Below, piece after piece: positions 21,563 to 32,663 of a stretch of 64,000 nucleotides of DNA. Made by a program: the position numbers and the translations under genes. Numbering within the stretch: the first letter of the stretch is position 1; the number at the start of each line of letters is the position of its first letter. The notes under the pieces were generated by a model. It was not told the origin of the DNA. It made no database searches and saw nothing but the letters and a program-made list of their open reading frames with translations. Location of the stretch: positions 124,001 to 188,000 of the forward strand of contig VNWV01000009.1 of assembly GCA_009801085.1 (NCBI GenBank), read 5' to 3'. This DNA comes from Lasiodiplodia sp. COLG20. Taxonomy: Eukaryota; Ascomycota; Dothideomycetes; Botryosphaeriales; Botryosphaeriaceae.

Positions 21563-23742
21563 TTGGGCATCTCCCGCGTGCTGAGAACATCCAGAAAACG
21601 GCTCAAGGAAGCCGATTGGCGCTTGGGGCTTCTGGTGTCATGTTGCGCATCCGGTCTTGTTCTGATTGCAAATTTCGTACTGCTTGTGGTTGGCGCATCC
21701 AAATATGACGGATATCAGGACGGCATCGGCACTCTCGCGAAAGGAAACAGCAACTATATCAGCCAAGTCAGCACTGTTCACCACATCATGATCAACTTCC
21801 TGAGCACTGTACTCCTCACGGCAAGCAGCTACTGCATGCAAATCACCTGCGCGCCATCCAGGTCTGAGATCGATGCGGCCCATAAAGATGGCACGTGGTT
21901 AGACATTGGCATTCTCAGCCTTCACAACTTCAGCTATATCAGCAAACGACGCCGCGCTATCCTTATCCTTCTTTCATTCTCTTCACTACCGTTACACTTG
22001 TGGTAAGTAGTGCCATCATTTATCTCCACATCTACTAATAAACAATAAGTTACAACTCGGCCATTTTCGAGGTGACCAAAGGCCACAGCTACACGATCCA
22101 TTACGTGAGCAACTCGAATATATCCGAAATCGATCGGATCAATAACACAATGGATCGTCTTGAAAATCACGAGTGGATGGAGAGATACTCCACACAATAC
22201 GTCACGGATAGTACGGATCTCTACTTCATTGTTGACCGCGTGGGGTTCGACATGACCCTCGCCAATGAAACTTGGGAAATCACATCACCAACCTCGTGGA
22301 ATCCTTCACATTTTGGTACTCTTGACTTTCCCGCAAACGATTCATCATTCCCGATGATGAGTTCCATAGACGGTGCCCGCAGCGGTCTCTCCGACCTTGG
22401 GATATCATTTCAATGGCCAGAACCATATTTCGTTAACGCAACAGTCACGACTGGTCTTGACAAAGTCTTCGACTTCAGCGCCAAGGATGATGGTGGCTTT
22501 TGGAATCTACGCTATAATAGTCGCCGTGCTCCAGCTACTTTGTGGCCGTTGCGGATTCAGTACGCCTTTGCGCAACCAACTACGACGAGCAGCCAGGTGC
22601 AATGCAGTCTCGTGTTTCTACTTATTGTCATTTTCTGCAATCTTCTCAAATGTGTCCTCATCTACGACACATATCGAAGCTCCTCCGAACGACGAGTGAT
22701 CACCTTGGGCGACGCAGTTTCCTCCTTTTTGAACCGTCCGGAGGAATCGACGGCTGGCATGTGTCTTGCCAACAGGCATTCAATCGTACCACGCCGTTCC
22801 AACAAAGCCAAAAAGCAAGAAGGCTGTGAGGGCCAAGAATGGACCCAGTATTTCCTTCGTTATTCTCAAATCAACATCGAACATACTTGGTGGTCTCGGA
22901 TAGTCGTGTAAGCAATCTCGTTCCCAAGGGAACTGGCATATTTGATCCACTTACTGCCGGCAGAGAATGCTAACCACTTTTATAGCCTGATTCTCACTAC
23001 GAGCACCTCCGCAATATTGATTGTGTCCCTGCAATACATGCCGCAGGCCCCAACGTGGGGGACAAAATCGATTACAATACTCTCGTTCGCACCCCAGTCC
23101 TTCGACTCCAAAGGGATCCTGCTCAACTCGGTCATCCCTAACATACCTCATGTCCTCCTGTCATTCACTTACTTCGCAATCAACCGAATCTGCACCTCGA
23201 ACCATTTCGTGAAAGAGTGGAACGGCTATGGGACTACCAGAAAAGGGCTTCGCGTTTCAAAGCCCTCTGGACAACAACGAAAGACGTACAACCTCCAGCT
23301 CCCATACAGCTGGGCAATTCCTCTGACCGCGACATCCGGCTCCCTCCACTGGCTTGCCTCACAGTCAATATTCCTCACCCGGCTCGAACTCTACGATGAG
23401 AACGGTGACATAATTCTCCGTGGCGGAGACGGAACGCTTCTCTCAAAGTGCACGACCGGATACTCTGCCTTGAGCGCACTTGTGTTTGCTCTCGTCGTCA
23501 TCACTCTGATGCTGACCATTTGGTGGTTTGCTCGCAGCAAGATCCAAGTCGACGTTCCTGTCTCGGCGCACTGCAGCCTTGCTATCGCTGCGGCCTGCCA
23601 TCCGCCGCCGGACGAGGAGACACCGCATCTGAAGCCAGTTCAATGGGGCGTTGCCAGAAGCGAGATACGGCCTGGAATCAAACACTGCACGTTCACGAGC
23701 GAGCCTGTCACTGCACCTGTACCTGGAGAACTGTACGCGTAG
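21563..23742 (+). CDS. DUF6536 multi-pass membrane protein
   Basis: Exons 21563-22002, 22050-22907, 22986-23742; 2055 nt, 684 aa. Introns are 47 and 78 nt. The N-terminal domain matches DUF6536 (PF20163): a WRLG start into the first membrane helix, then HHIMINFLSTVLLTASSYCMQ, DIGILS, and SSLPLHLWYNSAIF-like sequence once the first intron is removed. At least five hydrophobic segments are visible (about 20-40, 80-100, 140-155, 350-370, 440-460, plus helices near residues 535 and 595). The large loop after the third segment has N-glycosylation-type sequons. Function is unknown; the family is widespread in Pezizomycotina, often near HET and ankyrin genes. Start 21563 is the first in-frame ATG, but the N-terminus may be longer. 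Confidence 0.8.
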
Positions 23743-24600
23743 CAACAGGTGGAAATGGTAGTCAAGCGTTTTCTACTCCCTTATTTGCTTTGCTCCTTTT
23801 CCGACTATTTCAGAAGTATCTATTAGCAGATTTGCATGATGACTAAAACATTGCATTGCGTTGTGCGTTTGCTCCAAGTCTATTCATCTCATCCAACATT
23901 TTCCCGCACTTTCGTTCAGATTAGTTGGTTGGACATGCTTTTACTTTAAGGTTGAATGTTTAAACTATGTTTTTTCTTCCCCTGGTCGAAACTTCAGTTC
24001 TGTCGGCAAGCTTTTCGTTGGACTATTTAGCAGAAATAAGCAAAAACTTTCTTGAGACTTGTATCCGACGTATAGAAACTCCTGCGGCGCAGTAGTTTTT
24101 AACCGATACCCCTCAAGCCTGCGCATTTTGATTTTACCCTTTTTTGAGCAGACAGCCAACATCAACCGACCGCATAGGCTCTCTGACTCTACCGGTGAGT
24201 CATGTACATGTGCAGAGAAGCCGATATGATCAAATCTATCTCGTTCCCGGACTTTTGAATCACGTGATTATTGATTCTGCTGCCGGTGGGGCGCAATATT
24301 CATCAGACGGTTCTATGGTTAGCGCGAACCGATGAGTGGCGGAAAGGATGGCGGAAGGAAACCGGTCCATGGTTCACAAATTAGTACTCTTCGAACATTG
24401 CGGGGTTGTTGGCGAACCAGCTAATCACAACGCCACGCCCGCAAACTATACTATGTCCTGTGCGTCATTGCCAAACCTTCAAAGCTTATGTATTAACTAA
24501 GCGGAACTGCACCTTCCCCACTTCACCTGATCGCACACACTTCGATCCTGGATTGATTATTTCTCGCCCAATCATCTTCATCTCCCGAGGAAAATAACCG
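23743..24600. other. Intergenic region
   Basis: No coding signal on either strand. It is AT-rich between 23850 and 24150. The last part contains the promoter of the ankyrin/deaminase gene. Confidence 0.5.
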
Positions 24601-25983
24601 ATGCAAACACCAAATGCGGACGTGATTTGGTGGGACAAGACGACAATCAAAGTCCGGTGTCCATTCTGCCATTGTGTGCACAGGCATGGATTCGACGGTC
24701 ACTACGAAAACATAAGAAGGGTGTCACACTGCGACGATCCGAGGAACCGGTCGCACCAGGACTATTCAATACGGTTCCCCTTCCAAGTGCCAGGGGTCCC
24801 TGTCGGATATGAAATCGATAAGAGAAACCAGAGATTTGTGGCATATGGCGCCTGTCCAGAAGACTCACTAGAAGACTCCCTAGCCGCCGAATTCGAGTCG
24901 CGCCTAGCACTAAACAGGGCCACGCAATCCAACCGACCGAAATTTGATGACGCTATCGAGTGGGACGAAGAATCTGGTCTGAAGAAAATCTACTGTGCTT
25001 TGTCAGACTGCATTCTGGGCAGACTAAACGATTTGAAGCATTTCCTGGGAGAAACGAACGAGCGACACATCTTCCTCAACGGAGAGGACAAAGACGGCAA
25101 GACTGCTCTATGCATTGCGGCGGCGGAAAGATATCCAGAGATGGTAGAGTTCTTGATTCAGCAAGGCTGTAAAGTAGACGCGACGGACAACGAAGGAAGG
25201 ACTCCATTAATGGAAGCAGCTCTTTGGGGACGAATGCAAAACGTCGAGATCCTCCTCCGGTACCGCGCGGACAAGGGACTCAAGGACGATGCAGGAAGCA
25301 AAGCTATCGACCTCGCAACACCATCTTTGAAGAATAAACGCGAACGATTTGATCGATCTGGCGGAATCCATCAGGTTTATAAGGAAAACACGTATCTCCG
25401 CGACATGGATCGAGATGACATCATCCGACTCCTTCAAGACCCTCCTGAGTCCAATGCACTGGAGGTCCCTCCCACACCGCGGAATTTGGATTTTCTTGCA
25501 TTCGTCAAGTCTCCAGGAGACCATTCAATCAAGTTGGTTGCGCCCATCGAGAGTTTCGAGGTAGAAAAGCAAACCAAAACAGTTGCATGGATGAACCGGG
25601 GTCACCCTTTCCAAAGCGTGGCGGCTATGAGCGGATGGGGCCACTACAAGAAGGGTATCACAGTGTCGGGTCACGATTGGACGGCCGAAGTTATGAGGAT
25701 CTCAGATATTGTCGGATATTTCCTTACCAGTCACGAATATGACGGCAGACAGCCAGGGAGATATTATGCATGTCACGCCGAGAAACAGTTGATTGCCTAC
25801 TTTGTCGACAAACATGTTTTTCTGCCAGAAGACTCTTCGAAGGAATTATGGCGTGTTAAACCACGAGCTCATCTTTCTGAGACTGCCATATTTGTCAGTT
25901 CCCGCGTCTGTGAAGATTGCGAACTGTTTGTAGCCGCTGCCAACAAGGTGCTGCATCTCTCTATATCTATTCGTCATGTATAG
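24601..25983 (+). CDS. Ankyrin-repeat protein with DYW-type deaminase-like domain
   Basis: Single exon, 460 aa. The N-terminus (about 18-80) has a zinc-ribbon-like CPFCHCVHRHGF...SHC segment found in fungal ankyrin proteins. Ankyrin repeats run from about 163 to 240 (DGKTALCIAAAERYPEMVEF and GRTPLMEAALWGR are clear). The C-terminus (about 335-460) resembles the DYW family of zinc-dependent nucleic-acid deaminases (PF14432). It starts with GWGHYKKGITVSG, has the catalytic H392-A-E394 in CHAEKQLIAYF, and the zinc pair C437-E-D-C440. The DYW domain is best known from plant organelle RNA editing, and fungal stand-alone or ankyrin-linked versions are known. Active-site residues look intact, so catalysis is plausible. 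The target (DNA, RNA or nucleotide) is unknown. Being between HET genes and a DUF6536 gene, it may belong to a self/non-self or defence repertoire (inference). Confidence 0.85.
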   Translation: MQTPNADVIWWDKTTIKVRCPFCHCVHRHGFDGHYENIRRVSHCDDPRNRSHQDYSIRFPFQVPGVPVGYEIDKRNQRFVAYGACPEDSLEDSLAAEFESRLALNRATQSNRPKFDDAIEWDEESGLKKIYCALSDCILGRLNDLKHFLGETNERHIFLNGEDKDGKTALCIAAAERYPEMVEFLIQQGCKVDATDNEGRTPLMEAALWGRMQNVEILLRYRADKGLKDDAGSKAIDLATPSLKNKRERFDRSGGIHQVYKENTYLRDMDRDDIIRLLQDPPESNALEVPPTPRNLDFLAFVKSPGDHSIKLVAPIESFEVEKQTKTVAWMNRGHPFQSVAAMSGWGHYKKGITVSGHDWTAEVMRISDIVGYFLTSHEYDGRQPGRYYACHAEKQLIAYFVDKHVFLPEDSSKELWRVKPRAHLSETAIFVSSRVCEDCELFVAAANKVLHLSISIRHV

Positions 25984-26811
25984 TTAGTTCCTGCTAATGA
26001 CTGCACTTCCACGAGCGAACCTGTCACTGGTACCAAGGAAATTACGCGATCGTCAATTTCTCACTTAGATCACCCAGCAATTTAAAGAAGCTTCATCCTC
26101 ACCCTCTGGCCTTTCTTTGTTCTGCATTCATGATTTGGTTCTGTTTTTCCACATATCTCCGCAGTCAATCATTGGCTGAGCAGGCATAAGATCCTGTACC
26201 ACCATTCCTAGATGATCGGGCGCAGCTTCTCTCATTTTCTCCGCCCTCTACTGTCTCTTCTGTCTTTCATGCTCCCCAACTCAGTTTCTAGGGCCACGGT
26301 TCTCTCGCTTAGAAATTATGTTTGCTTTCGAGTGCCGCAATTGCGATGGTAGTGGTATTATCCTTGGGCTCAAGCCTATCGTCTCAAAGAATCTGTCTCA
26401 TGGTGGAAATCTCACTCAGTATGCATGGAGTTCCAAGTCTTTGTTGCCCGTATGTTGTACTTCTTGGTTTTGTCGATCGGTATCTGTTGTTTTTTCCGTA
26501 CGTATCTGGTCTCACGCCTCGCTTATCGATGGTCTATCAGTTAGAAATATTCATATATCTCACCATAGCTCTCCAATACAGTTATAAAATTGCTAAAGAT
26601 GTTAATGCCTGCGTTATTGATAGTTTTATAGAGCCAGGAACCTGAACCAGTTTCTATTCTTTGCGCAGATAATTCCTGAGGATCATTTCATTTGGCACCC
26701 ACACAGAACGTCACCGTTTCTACCCAGACAGCAATAAAAGTGAAATCGTAACTCAGAAGCTCGAGACTAGAATGCAAATAATGGGAACAAAAGCAGAAAA
26801 CATGTTTCCAA
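25984..26811. other. Intergenic region between convergent genes
   Basis: A hydrophobic open frame (26322-26645, +) has no family signature and is probably chance. The 3' ends of the deaminase-like gene (+) and methyltransferase gene (-) lie here. Confidence 0.45.
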
Positions 26812-27744
26812 TCAAGCTTTCTTCTTGAGCACGCCCCAGATCCTGGGCAAGCAAGTGTACGGATCATGTGCCACCTGAATATCATCAGGGTTCTCCCACT
26901 CCCCAGCGGCAAGGATATCCTCCTTGATATGCCGAGTCAGATGACACCCGATGAATGTGCTCCAAGCAGGATTCAAACAAGCTGTTCTGATATTAGTCAC
27001 TGTACGCAGCTTCAGAAGAAACATATACGTGCCTTGCGCGATACCCGTAACAGTATCCTGATTCTTCTCATGCTCCCAAAACACAAAGCTGCCACCCGGC
27101 TTCAGCAACTTCCACACCTCCCTCATCACACTCTTTACATCGCCCACCGAACACAACACCTGGATACTCAGCACGGTGTCCATACTCCCCTCTGTAACTC
27201 CTTCGCTTCTCAAAATGTCGCTGTCTTCAACACCACACGCAAGGAGTTTGTACTTATCCTGAAGATCAAGTCTTTTGAGCTTTGCAGCAATATGGTCGGC
27301 ATACTGGGCGTTTGGTTCGACGGCGTAGATGAAGTCCACACGGGATGCATCAAAGCGCTGAAGTTGGTTACCTGGCCCAGGGCCGAGCTCAAGGATTTTG
27401 CCGTGAGCGGCGTGGACAAGTGAGGGAACACAAGTGGTGTCCTCAAAGGCGATAAAGCCGTCGGCTGTGCGCAAGAGTTGGTATGTGGGGGGTGGGGTTG
27501 AGGACAGGGAAGTTACCATGTGCAATGAAGAGTTCCGCTGTGGCGACGTCTCGAATTCGTTGAACATATGTAAGTACGACGAGTCCGTCCTTACGAAGGA
27601 ATTCCTTGAGAACATGGTAGTGCGCTGTTTTTAAAATAAGTATGCCGGTGTGGGTGAGGATGGGGAGCGGGGATTACATTGAATGGATAACCAGACCATC
27701 TGGAGCGGCCGGATGATGACACTGAGACGCGTGGGGTTTGCCAT
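26812..27744 (-). CDS. SAM-dependent methyltransferase (METTL7/TMT1-like)
   Basis: Minus-strand exons 27744-27678, 27624-27517 and 27464-26812; 828 nt, 275 aa if the last exon is kept whole. Motif I is ELGPGPG at residues 84-90, followed by IYAVEPN, MDTVLSIQVLCSV and LLKPGGSFVFWEH, as in METTL7-like and related fungal methyltransferases (Methyltransf_11). Removing the second intron restores AHADGFIAFEDTTC. In the last exon, a stretch at 26982-27032 (51 nt) interrupts the expected junction of GIAQ with ACLNPAW. It may be a GC-AG intron (258 aa product) or a 42-nt GT-AG intron at 26987-27028. Both leave the frame open. An N-terminal hydrophobic patch could bind membranes. Substrate unknown (thiol, phenolic hydroxyl or lipid). 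Confidence 0.82.
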
Positions 27745-28922
27745 GATGCTTCACTCAATATGAACTGGACGGATAAAGATGATGCATGTGTCAAGGCAGT
27801 GGTAGTTTGCGTAATGCACACGAGGCTTCGTATGAGGATGTAGAATATGCGAAAGAATACGGCACATCAAGCGAGCAGCGCAAGATATGTACGTGGAGAT
27901 GATGGGGCAAGCTGGGTTAATTTATAAGAGGTTGGAGCGGCTAAGCGACAGTGAGCCATACCCGAAACGAAACGCTAGCCAACAACCCGTGATATGGTGA
28001 CATGCATCTAATCAGAAGGATTAACCGATATCACTGGGAGTTCCTGCCGCGCAGGAGTTTCATATCATCAAAGTTCCCCATCCCGACGCGCTAGGCAGCA
28101 ATGAGAAAAAAGAAAGTTGATTTGTCACCATGAGCTGTCATGCATACGTGCCGGGCCTGGGAGACTCAATGGTGTCCGCGCAATCTGGGTTGTCGGACCA
28201 CGTCAGCCTCATTTTGCCAAAGGCAATCCGAGCCGTCGCACCTCCAGCAATACCACATAAGAGCTTCCGCGATGCCACGGTTATGTACATTTATTTCAGG
28301 TAGAGCGATAGTATTCCTGCGGAAATTTGGCTGTCCTCGTCTTGAAACAAGCACTTGCATGCCGCGGGCGGTGGAACACTAATCGCGGGCTAGCATTGCA
28401 CTTTCTACCTTGAATTGGTCGAGGAGGTGATGGAGCGGTATGCAGCCGTCATCACCGACGCCGGGATCTTGACCGATCCTTTCGCCTCTTCCTCGCCAAT
28501 GATTAGCCCCAGGATCATCGACCTGTACAATGAGCAGAAGTTCACATCCGTGTTGCTGAATGATGGTGTTCCTCTTATCTTATCGTTCTTGTACTGACTC
28601 GCGTAAAACTATCATTGCGAAGAGCACTATCAACTTTGTCTACGGCAGACTTCACGGACATTTTGCAGTGGAGCAGCTACTCGCAGAGCGGCGGCTAGCA
28701 CTACATGTTTGCGCAGCGCTACTGGAGGGCGAAGTTTCGTGCTTTTTCTGCATGGATAGAGGTTTGACGTTGATTTAAGGTTTGCTTGCGTGATAGTATC
28801 GCCCATCTGATCATTGGGAACCCACATGGCCCTCCTTGTACACTATTCAACCTATCGCTGTGCTGCATACCCATTCCCCTCACCACAATTCTGGCAACAC
28901 TGCAGGAAAAAGAAATCAAAGT
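27745..28922. other. Intergenic region with an unresolved coding-like segment
   Basis: This is the promoter side of the methyltransferase gene and the 3' side of HET gene 3. It includes the two coding-like pieces listed at 28130-28597. Nothing else is supported. Confidence 0.45.
28130..28597 (+). pseudogene. Possible gene fragment, unrecognised
   Basis: Two plus-strand stretches have protein-like composition. One opens at an ATG at 28130 and runs about 57 codons to a stop near 28303. The other runs from about 28398 to 28597 and includes EEVMERYAAVITDAGI and SPRIIDLYNEQKF. They do not join in frame with any GT-AG pair I could find, so this is either a decayed gene or chance. No family is recognised. 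Confidence 0.25.
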
Positions 28923-31097
28923 CTATTCTAGTACTATGCCTTTGAAAGAGCGCTCTAGTTGTAGCCATTTATCCAACAACACGGTCCCTATTCCTAATCG
29001 GCTTGAAACTTCATTGTTCGTCTCAATTGCCAGTACCTTGAGAAGCAGAATAGTCTCTGCGACTACGCCACAACCCTCTTCAAATATTAATGACGCTTCG
29101 GATTTCGGCAAATTTCGGACGCCGTCATAGTTTTCCAGACCCTCAATTTCAATCCCAGAGCGCATTTCAATGACCGATAATGCCAGGAGCTCAATTCGGG
29201 GTAGACCCGATCCTGAAACATCCTCAAAGACTTTTCCGTCGCGCTCGAGAGTGTCCATAACAACATCTCCGAGTACATCATTGCCGTTCTTGATCCAGAA
29301 GCGACCCAAACCCCAGGATGACTTAGGCATCCTCATTAGCTCAAGTGAAACTGTCTGAGTGTAGACCAGAACTCTCCCTGATATGGACGCTTGCTGAATT
29401 TGGTCTGGTGAAAACCTTTCAGCAAATCGTTGTGGGGAACCGCTCCGGTCAACCCCATGGCTGTCTTTCCAGAACATCTCGTAGGTTTTCCATTTCTCTG
29501 CAAAGGCACGTACGAAGTCTCTCACAGGCCGTGATTCTTGGGGTGAAGTCAGAATTCCTGGTATGTCCTCTGACATGCATCCCCTTTGCCATGAAATTGC
29601 GGCCGCTAATATGATGGATTCGTGATAGCACAGGCGTTTCCTGGAGGTGAAGGTGAAATCGAAGTCGAGTGGCTTCGGGTGGGCAAAATGAGGCTTGCTC
29701 CCTTGCACATTGGTCAAGAACCCCCATTCTGATACAGATATTATCCTTGACCTGAGAAGGTCCACCTCTCCACGAATAGAACACCAGGACCAGCTTGGAA
29801 AGGTGTCCCTGGGTGTCCGTGGTCGCTCGGTTGACTCCGAGTCATATCCTGGCATCAGTGTCACGCGCGACCACAACATACAACCGTCAAAGTCCTCTAG
29901 TGGTAGGCCATACCGATGATCACCAAATTCCAGGCTCAGCATGCCGGCTGATGCATTGAGAATGTCGTTCTCGTTGGTAAAGCTCCTAGTCATGAGTTGC
30001 TGCACCATGTCCACGAACATGTCGCGCCTGTCATCCGAGGGCGATAAACTCCGCGCTCCGCTTTTGATAACCCTCGTCTCGAGATTCTTCTCAAAAAAGA
30101 AGCTTGTACCTTGAGGCGAGTCACACGCGCCCACGATCCCGCGATGACTGAAGAATAGAAGTCTTGTGGAGAGCATGGCCTCCTGGAATGTCCAACCACG
30201 GCTGGTCCACACGCTTTGTCGGAGGAGATCCCGAAGATCAAGAGTCGCGCCCACTTCTGTAAGCCCTGCGTATGGGAATTTGCCGATGTACACCGGCTCG
30301 CGTTTCAAGCGGGAAACTCCAAACAGACCGTGCTCCGCACCATCGCCGTCCAGCGCCACCAGTGTTGCATAGGCTTGTCGGTATATATGCCCCATGGCGT
30401 TGATTTGAATAGCCTTCGTAGGATTGTTGTCTTCGTCTTGCAGGATGCAGAAGCGATCGACCCAGAGGTACCGTTTTCCAAGCCTGGAGCAGGCCTGCAT
30501 GGCGTCGTGAATCGTTGCTGGGATTTGTGACACTTGCAGCCCGCCCGGCTGCTCCAGGTCGTGGATGTTGGCGAGTGAAGATTGAAACGTTCCATTGCCT
30601 GGGCTCTTGCCCCACACGTAGCTCAATGCGACATAGTCACATCCTTCCGACGCAGGAACAACGTTGTAGAGCTTCACATCGATAACCCGAAACCCAGACG
30701 GATGAGGCAACTGAGGAGCAGGAGATGGGTGCGCGTCCAGCTTGGCCCGAATTTCCGTCCAGTCGATGAGCTCGGGAACGATTGGCTCAGCTTCGAACGT
30801 CTCATGGGCTACGGCTTCTTCCTCCAACTCAAACCGGCAGATGTTCTTTCTTATCTGCTCATCATCCTCCAACCACAGTGAGAAAGACTTGGATTCATTG
30901 CGCTTTTTCGACTGTGGCTGTTCTTTTCTGAGAATGATCCGAGAATTTTCATCAATTTGTTTCGCACGGGTAATGGCCTTGGTGAAAAAGGAACACAAGC
31001 CGCATTTTGATTGACGAGATTCAATATCAGAAATTGGGTCCAAGGTGACCTCGAAGAAAAGGTCAATGCTGTTCCAGACTCTGGGTTTGAGGTGCAT
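28923..31097 (-). CDS. HET-domain protein 3
   Basis: One long exon, 724 aa from the ATG at 31097. The HET domain lies at about residues 152-300: YVALSYVWGKSPG, then LGKRYLWVDRFCILQDE, the IQINAMGHIYRQA helix and SRGWTFQEAMLS. FPSWSWCS and a long C-terminal region follow. The start is uncertain. In the same frame just upstream, about 31098-31147 reads KNECWGLCAFC, a Cys-pair motif common before HET domains, but a TGA cuts the frame near 31153. A first exon with GECQFCHHLQ lies in another frame at about 31190-31354. An intron ending near 31148 would join them, but its acceptor is weak. The true protein is therefore probably longer by up to about 70 residues. It is of a subtype different from HET genes 1 and 2. 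Confidence 0.85.
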   Translation of the reverse strand: MHLKPRVWNSIDLFFEVTLDPISDIESRQSKCGLCSFFTKAITRAKQIDENSRIILRKEQPQSKKRNESKSFSLWLEDDEQIRKNICRFELEEEAVAHETFEAEPIVPELIDWTEIRAKLDAHPSPAPQLPHPSGFRVIDVKLYNVVPASEGCDYVALSYVWGKSPGNGTFQSSLANIHDLEQPGGLQVSQIPATIHDAMQACSRLGKRYLWVDRFCILQDEDNNPTKAIQINAMGHIYRQAYATLVALDGDGAEHGLFGVSRLKREPVYIGKFPYAGLTEVGATLDLRDLLRQSVWTSRGWTFQEAMLSTRLLFFSHRGIVGACDSPQGTSFFFEKNLETRVIKSGARSLSPSDDRRDMFVDMVQQLMTRSFTNENDILNASAGMLSLEFGDHRYGLPLEDFDGCMLWSRVTLMPGYDSESTERPRTPRDTFPSWSWCSIRGEVDLLRSRIISVSEWGFLTNVQGSKPHFAHPKPLDFDFTFTSRKRLCYHESIILAAAISWQRGCMSEDIPGILTSPQESRPVRDFVRAFAEKWKTYEMFWKDSHGVDRSGSPQRFAERFSPDQIQQASISGRVLVYTQTVSLELMRMPKSSWGLGRFWIKNGNDVLGDVVMDTLERDGKVFEDVSGSGLPRIELLALSVIEMRSGIEIEGLENYDGVRNLPKSEASLIFEEGCGVVAETILLLKVLAIETNNEVSSRLGIGTVLLDKWLQLERSFKGIVLE

Positions 31098-32663
31098 GCA
31101 GAAGGCGCATAACCCCCAGCACTCATTCTTGTGGCGGAAGACTCAGAAGACACGTCGGGATCATGTCTGTCATCGTGGAACGATAGATTCAGAAGCTTCT
31201 TCGTTGAGGAATGCTGAACAGGATCTTGGCCATCAGGACCAGGAATGAACTTGATTCCGTCATTAGTCTGCAGATGGTGACAAAACTGACATTCGCCGAC
31301 GATAATGGTCTCCGCATCCGTTGGATGATATGCATCTTGCATGTTGAGATGCATATGGCGACCGGTAGTTGGGTGTTTTAATGAATCAAGTGCAGTGTGG
31401 AGTTGCCATTGATGGGAGATGTTGATGACTTTGAGTGGGATTACAGGTTAAACAAGCAGGTCGTGTGACTTACGCGTTGTGTTGGGACTAGACGGTGCTT
31501 ACCCGTGCTTAGCGACTTGGCATTTAGATCAATATAATCATATGGCTAATCATGGATTTGCATTGTCAGCAACATCTATGCAGGTGTCATGCTTGATTGG
31601 TAGATGTTGCGCCAGTCGGCCGCGTTTCTCATGTTTTCCACCTGGAATTGGATTGGCAAGCTGCATATAGGTAGACAATTGTTCTAGTAATTGACGTTTA
31701 TGTCATATTTAAGATCTGGTAAAGCACGAGGCAGCAACGATCTCATGCACGGTTTGAGACAGCTACCAGCATCAAGTTTCCAATCTCTGGGTCGTGTATG
31801 CTCATTCTACACTGTGGACTTCAAAGAAGAAGCTTGTAAAGCTGTATATCTCACTTCTCCTAGCTCTTTCCCTTTTTATTCTGCCTTGTTCCAACGTCAG
31901 TAACTGTACAGGGTCATCGTTGAAGTTTTGTTGGAACGCTGAAATCGCCGGGTAGAAGATGGCCCGGGGTCTGACATCGTGAAACTCCTGCGCCGCATGA
32001 TTTTGGCCCAAGCCCATCGCAACTACGCCGGATGATTTGTTAAACAAATGTCGCCGCCTCATTTAACACCAAGCCTTCCGACAACAGCTACATACTCAAT
32101 AACCAAAAAAAAAAAAAAAAAGGCAACCCTGCATGGAATAATTGACAGGGTTCCGCTCTTTGTTGCGCAAGATCCGCTGGAAGAGATTAAGCAACAGCAT
32201 AACACCCCAAAGCGACGGCGACAGAAAGCCACACACCAATTACAATGGCTTTGATCCCACGAAATGAGAAGAGATCGAAAAGCTTCGCCCTCTCAAAAGC
32301 TTGCCGCCTCCAGATATGACGTCATGGAGAGCTGAAGCGAGAGCCACCTTTCGCGGGGAAGAACACTCAACACCAGGTGCGGGGGAGGCATCGGACAACA
32401 ACAGCCCGAAAGGCGACTCGCGCAACCATCGGGCGTCTGTGTGCCGATCGACCAATGGCTGTCTAGCTTTCCACGGCCTAAGTGGAGAATTCTCGGACGC
32501 TTGTCGACCGATTGGTGCAAGCGATCGCGTTGCCCCTCCGCACCTTGTTTACATCGTCCGTATATAACACGATCTGTCCTGCATTCGAGGCCTCAGGAAT
32601 AATTCACATTTCAATCAGTTGCGCCGTCTGCCATCCACCTGTGTCTCTTCATCCGCCGCCAAA
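31098..32663. other. Intergenic region between divergent genes
   Basis: The first 260 bp may hold the 5' exon of HET gene 3. The remainder has no gene. A run of about 18 A residues starts at 32105. The last 150 bp is presumably the promoter and leader of the reductase gene. Confidence 0.45.

Noticed and set aside
26322..26645. Hydrophobic plus-strand frame between convergent genes
   Set aside because: T-rich 3' DNA readily gives hydrophobic readings; no family signal.
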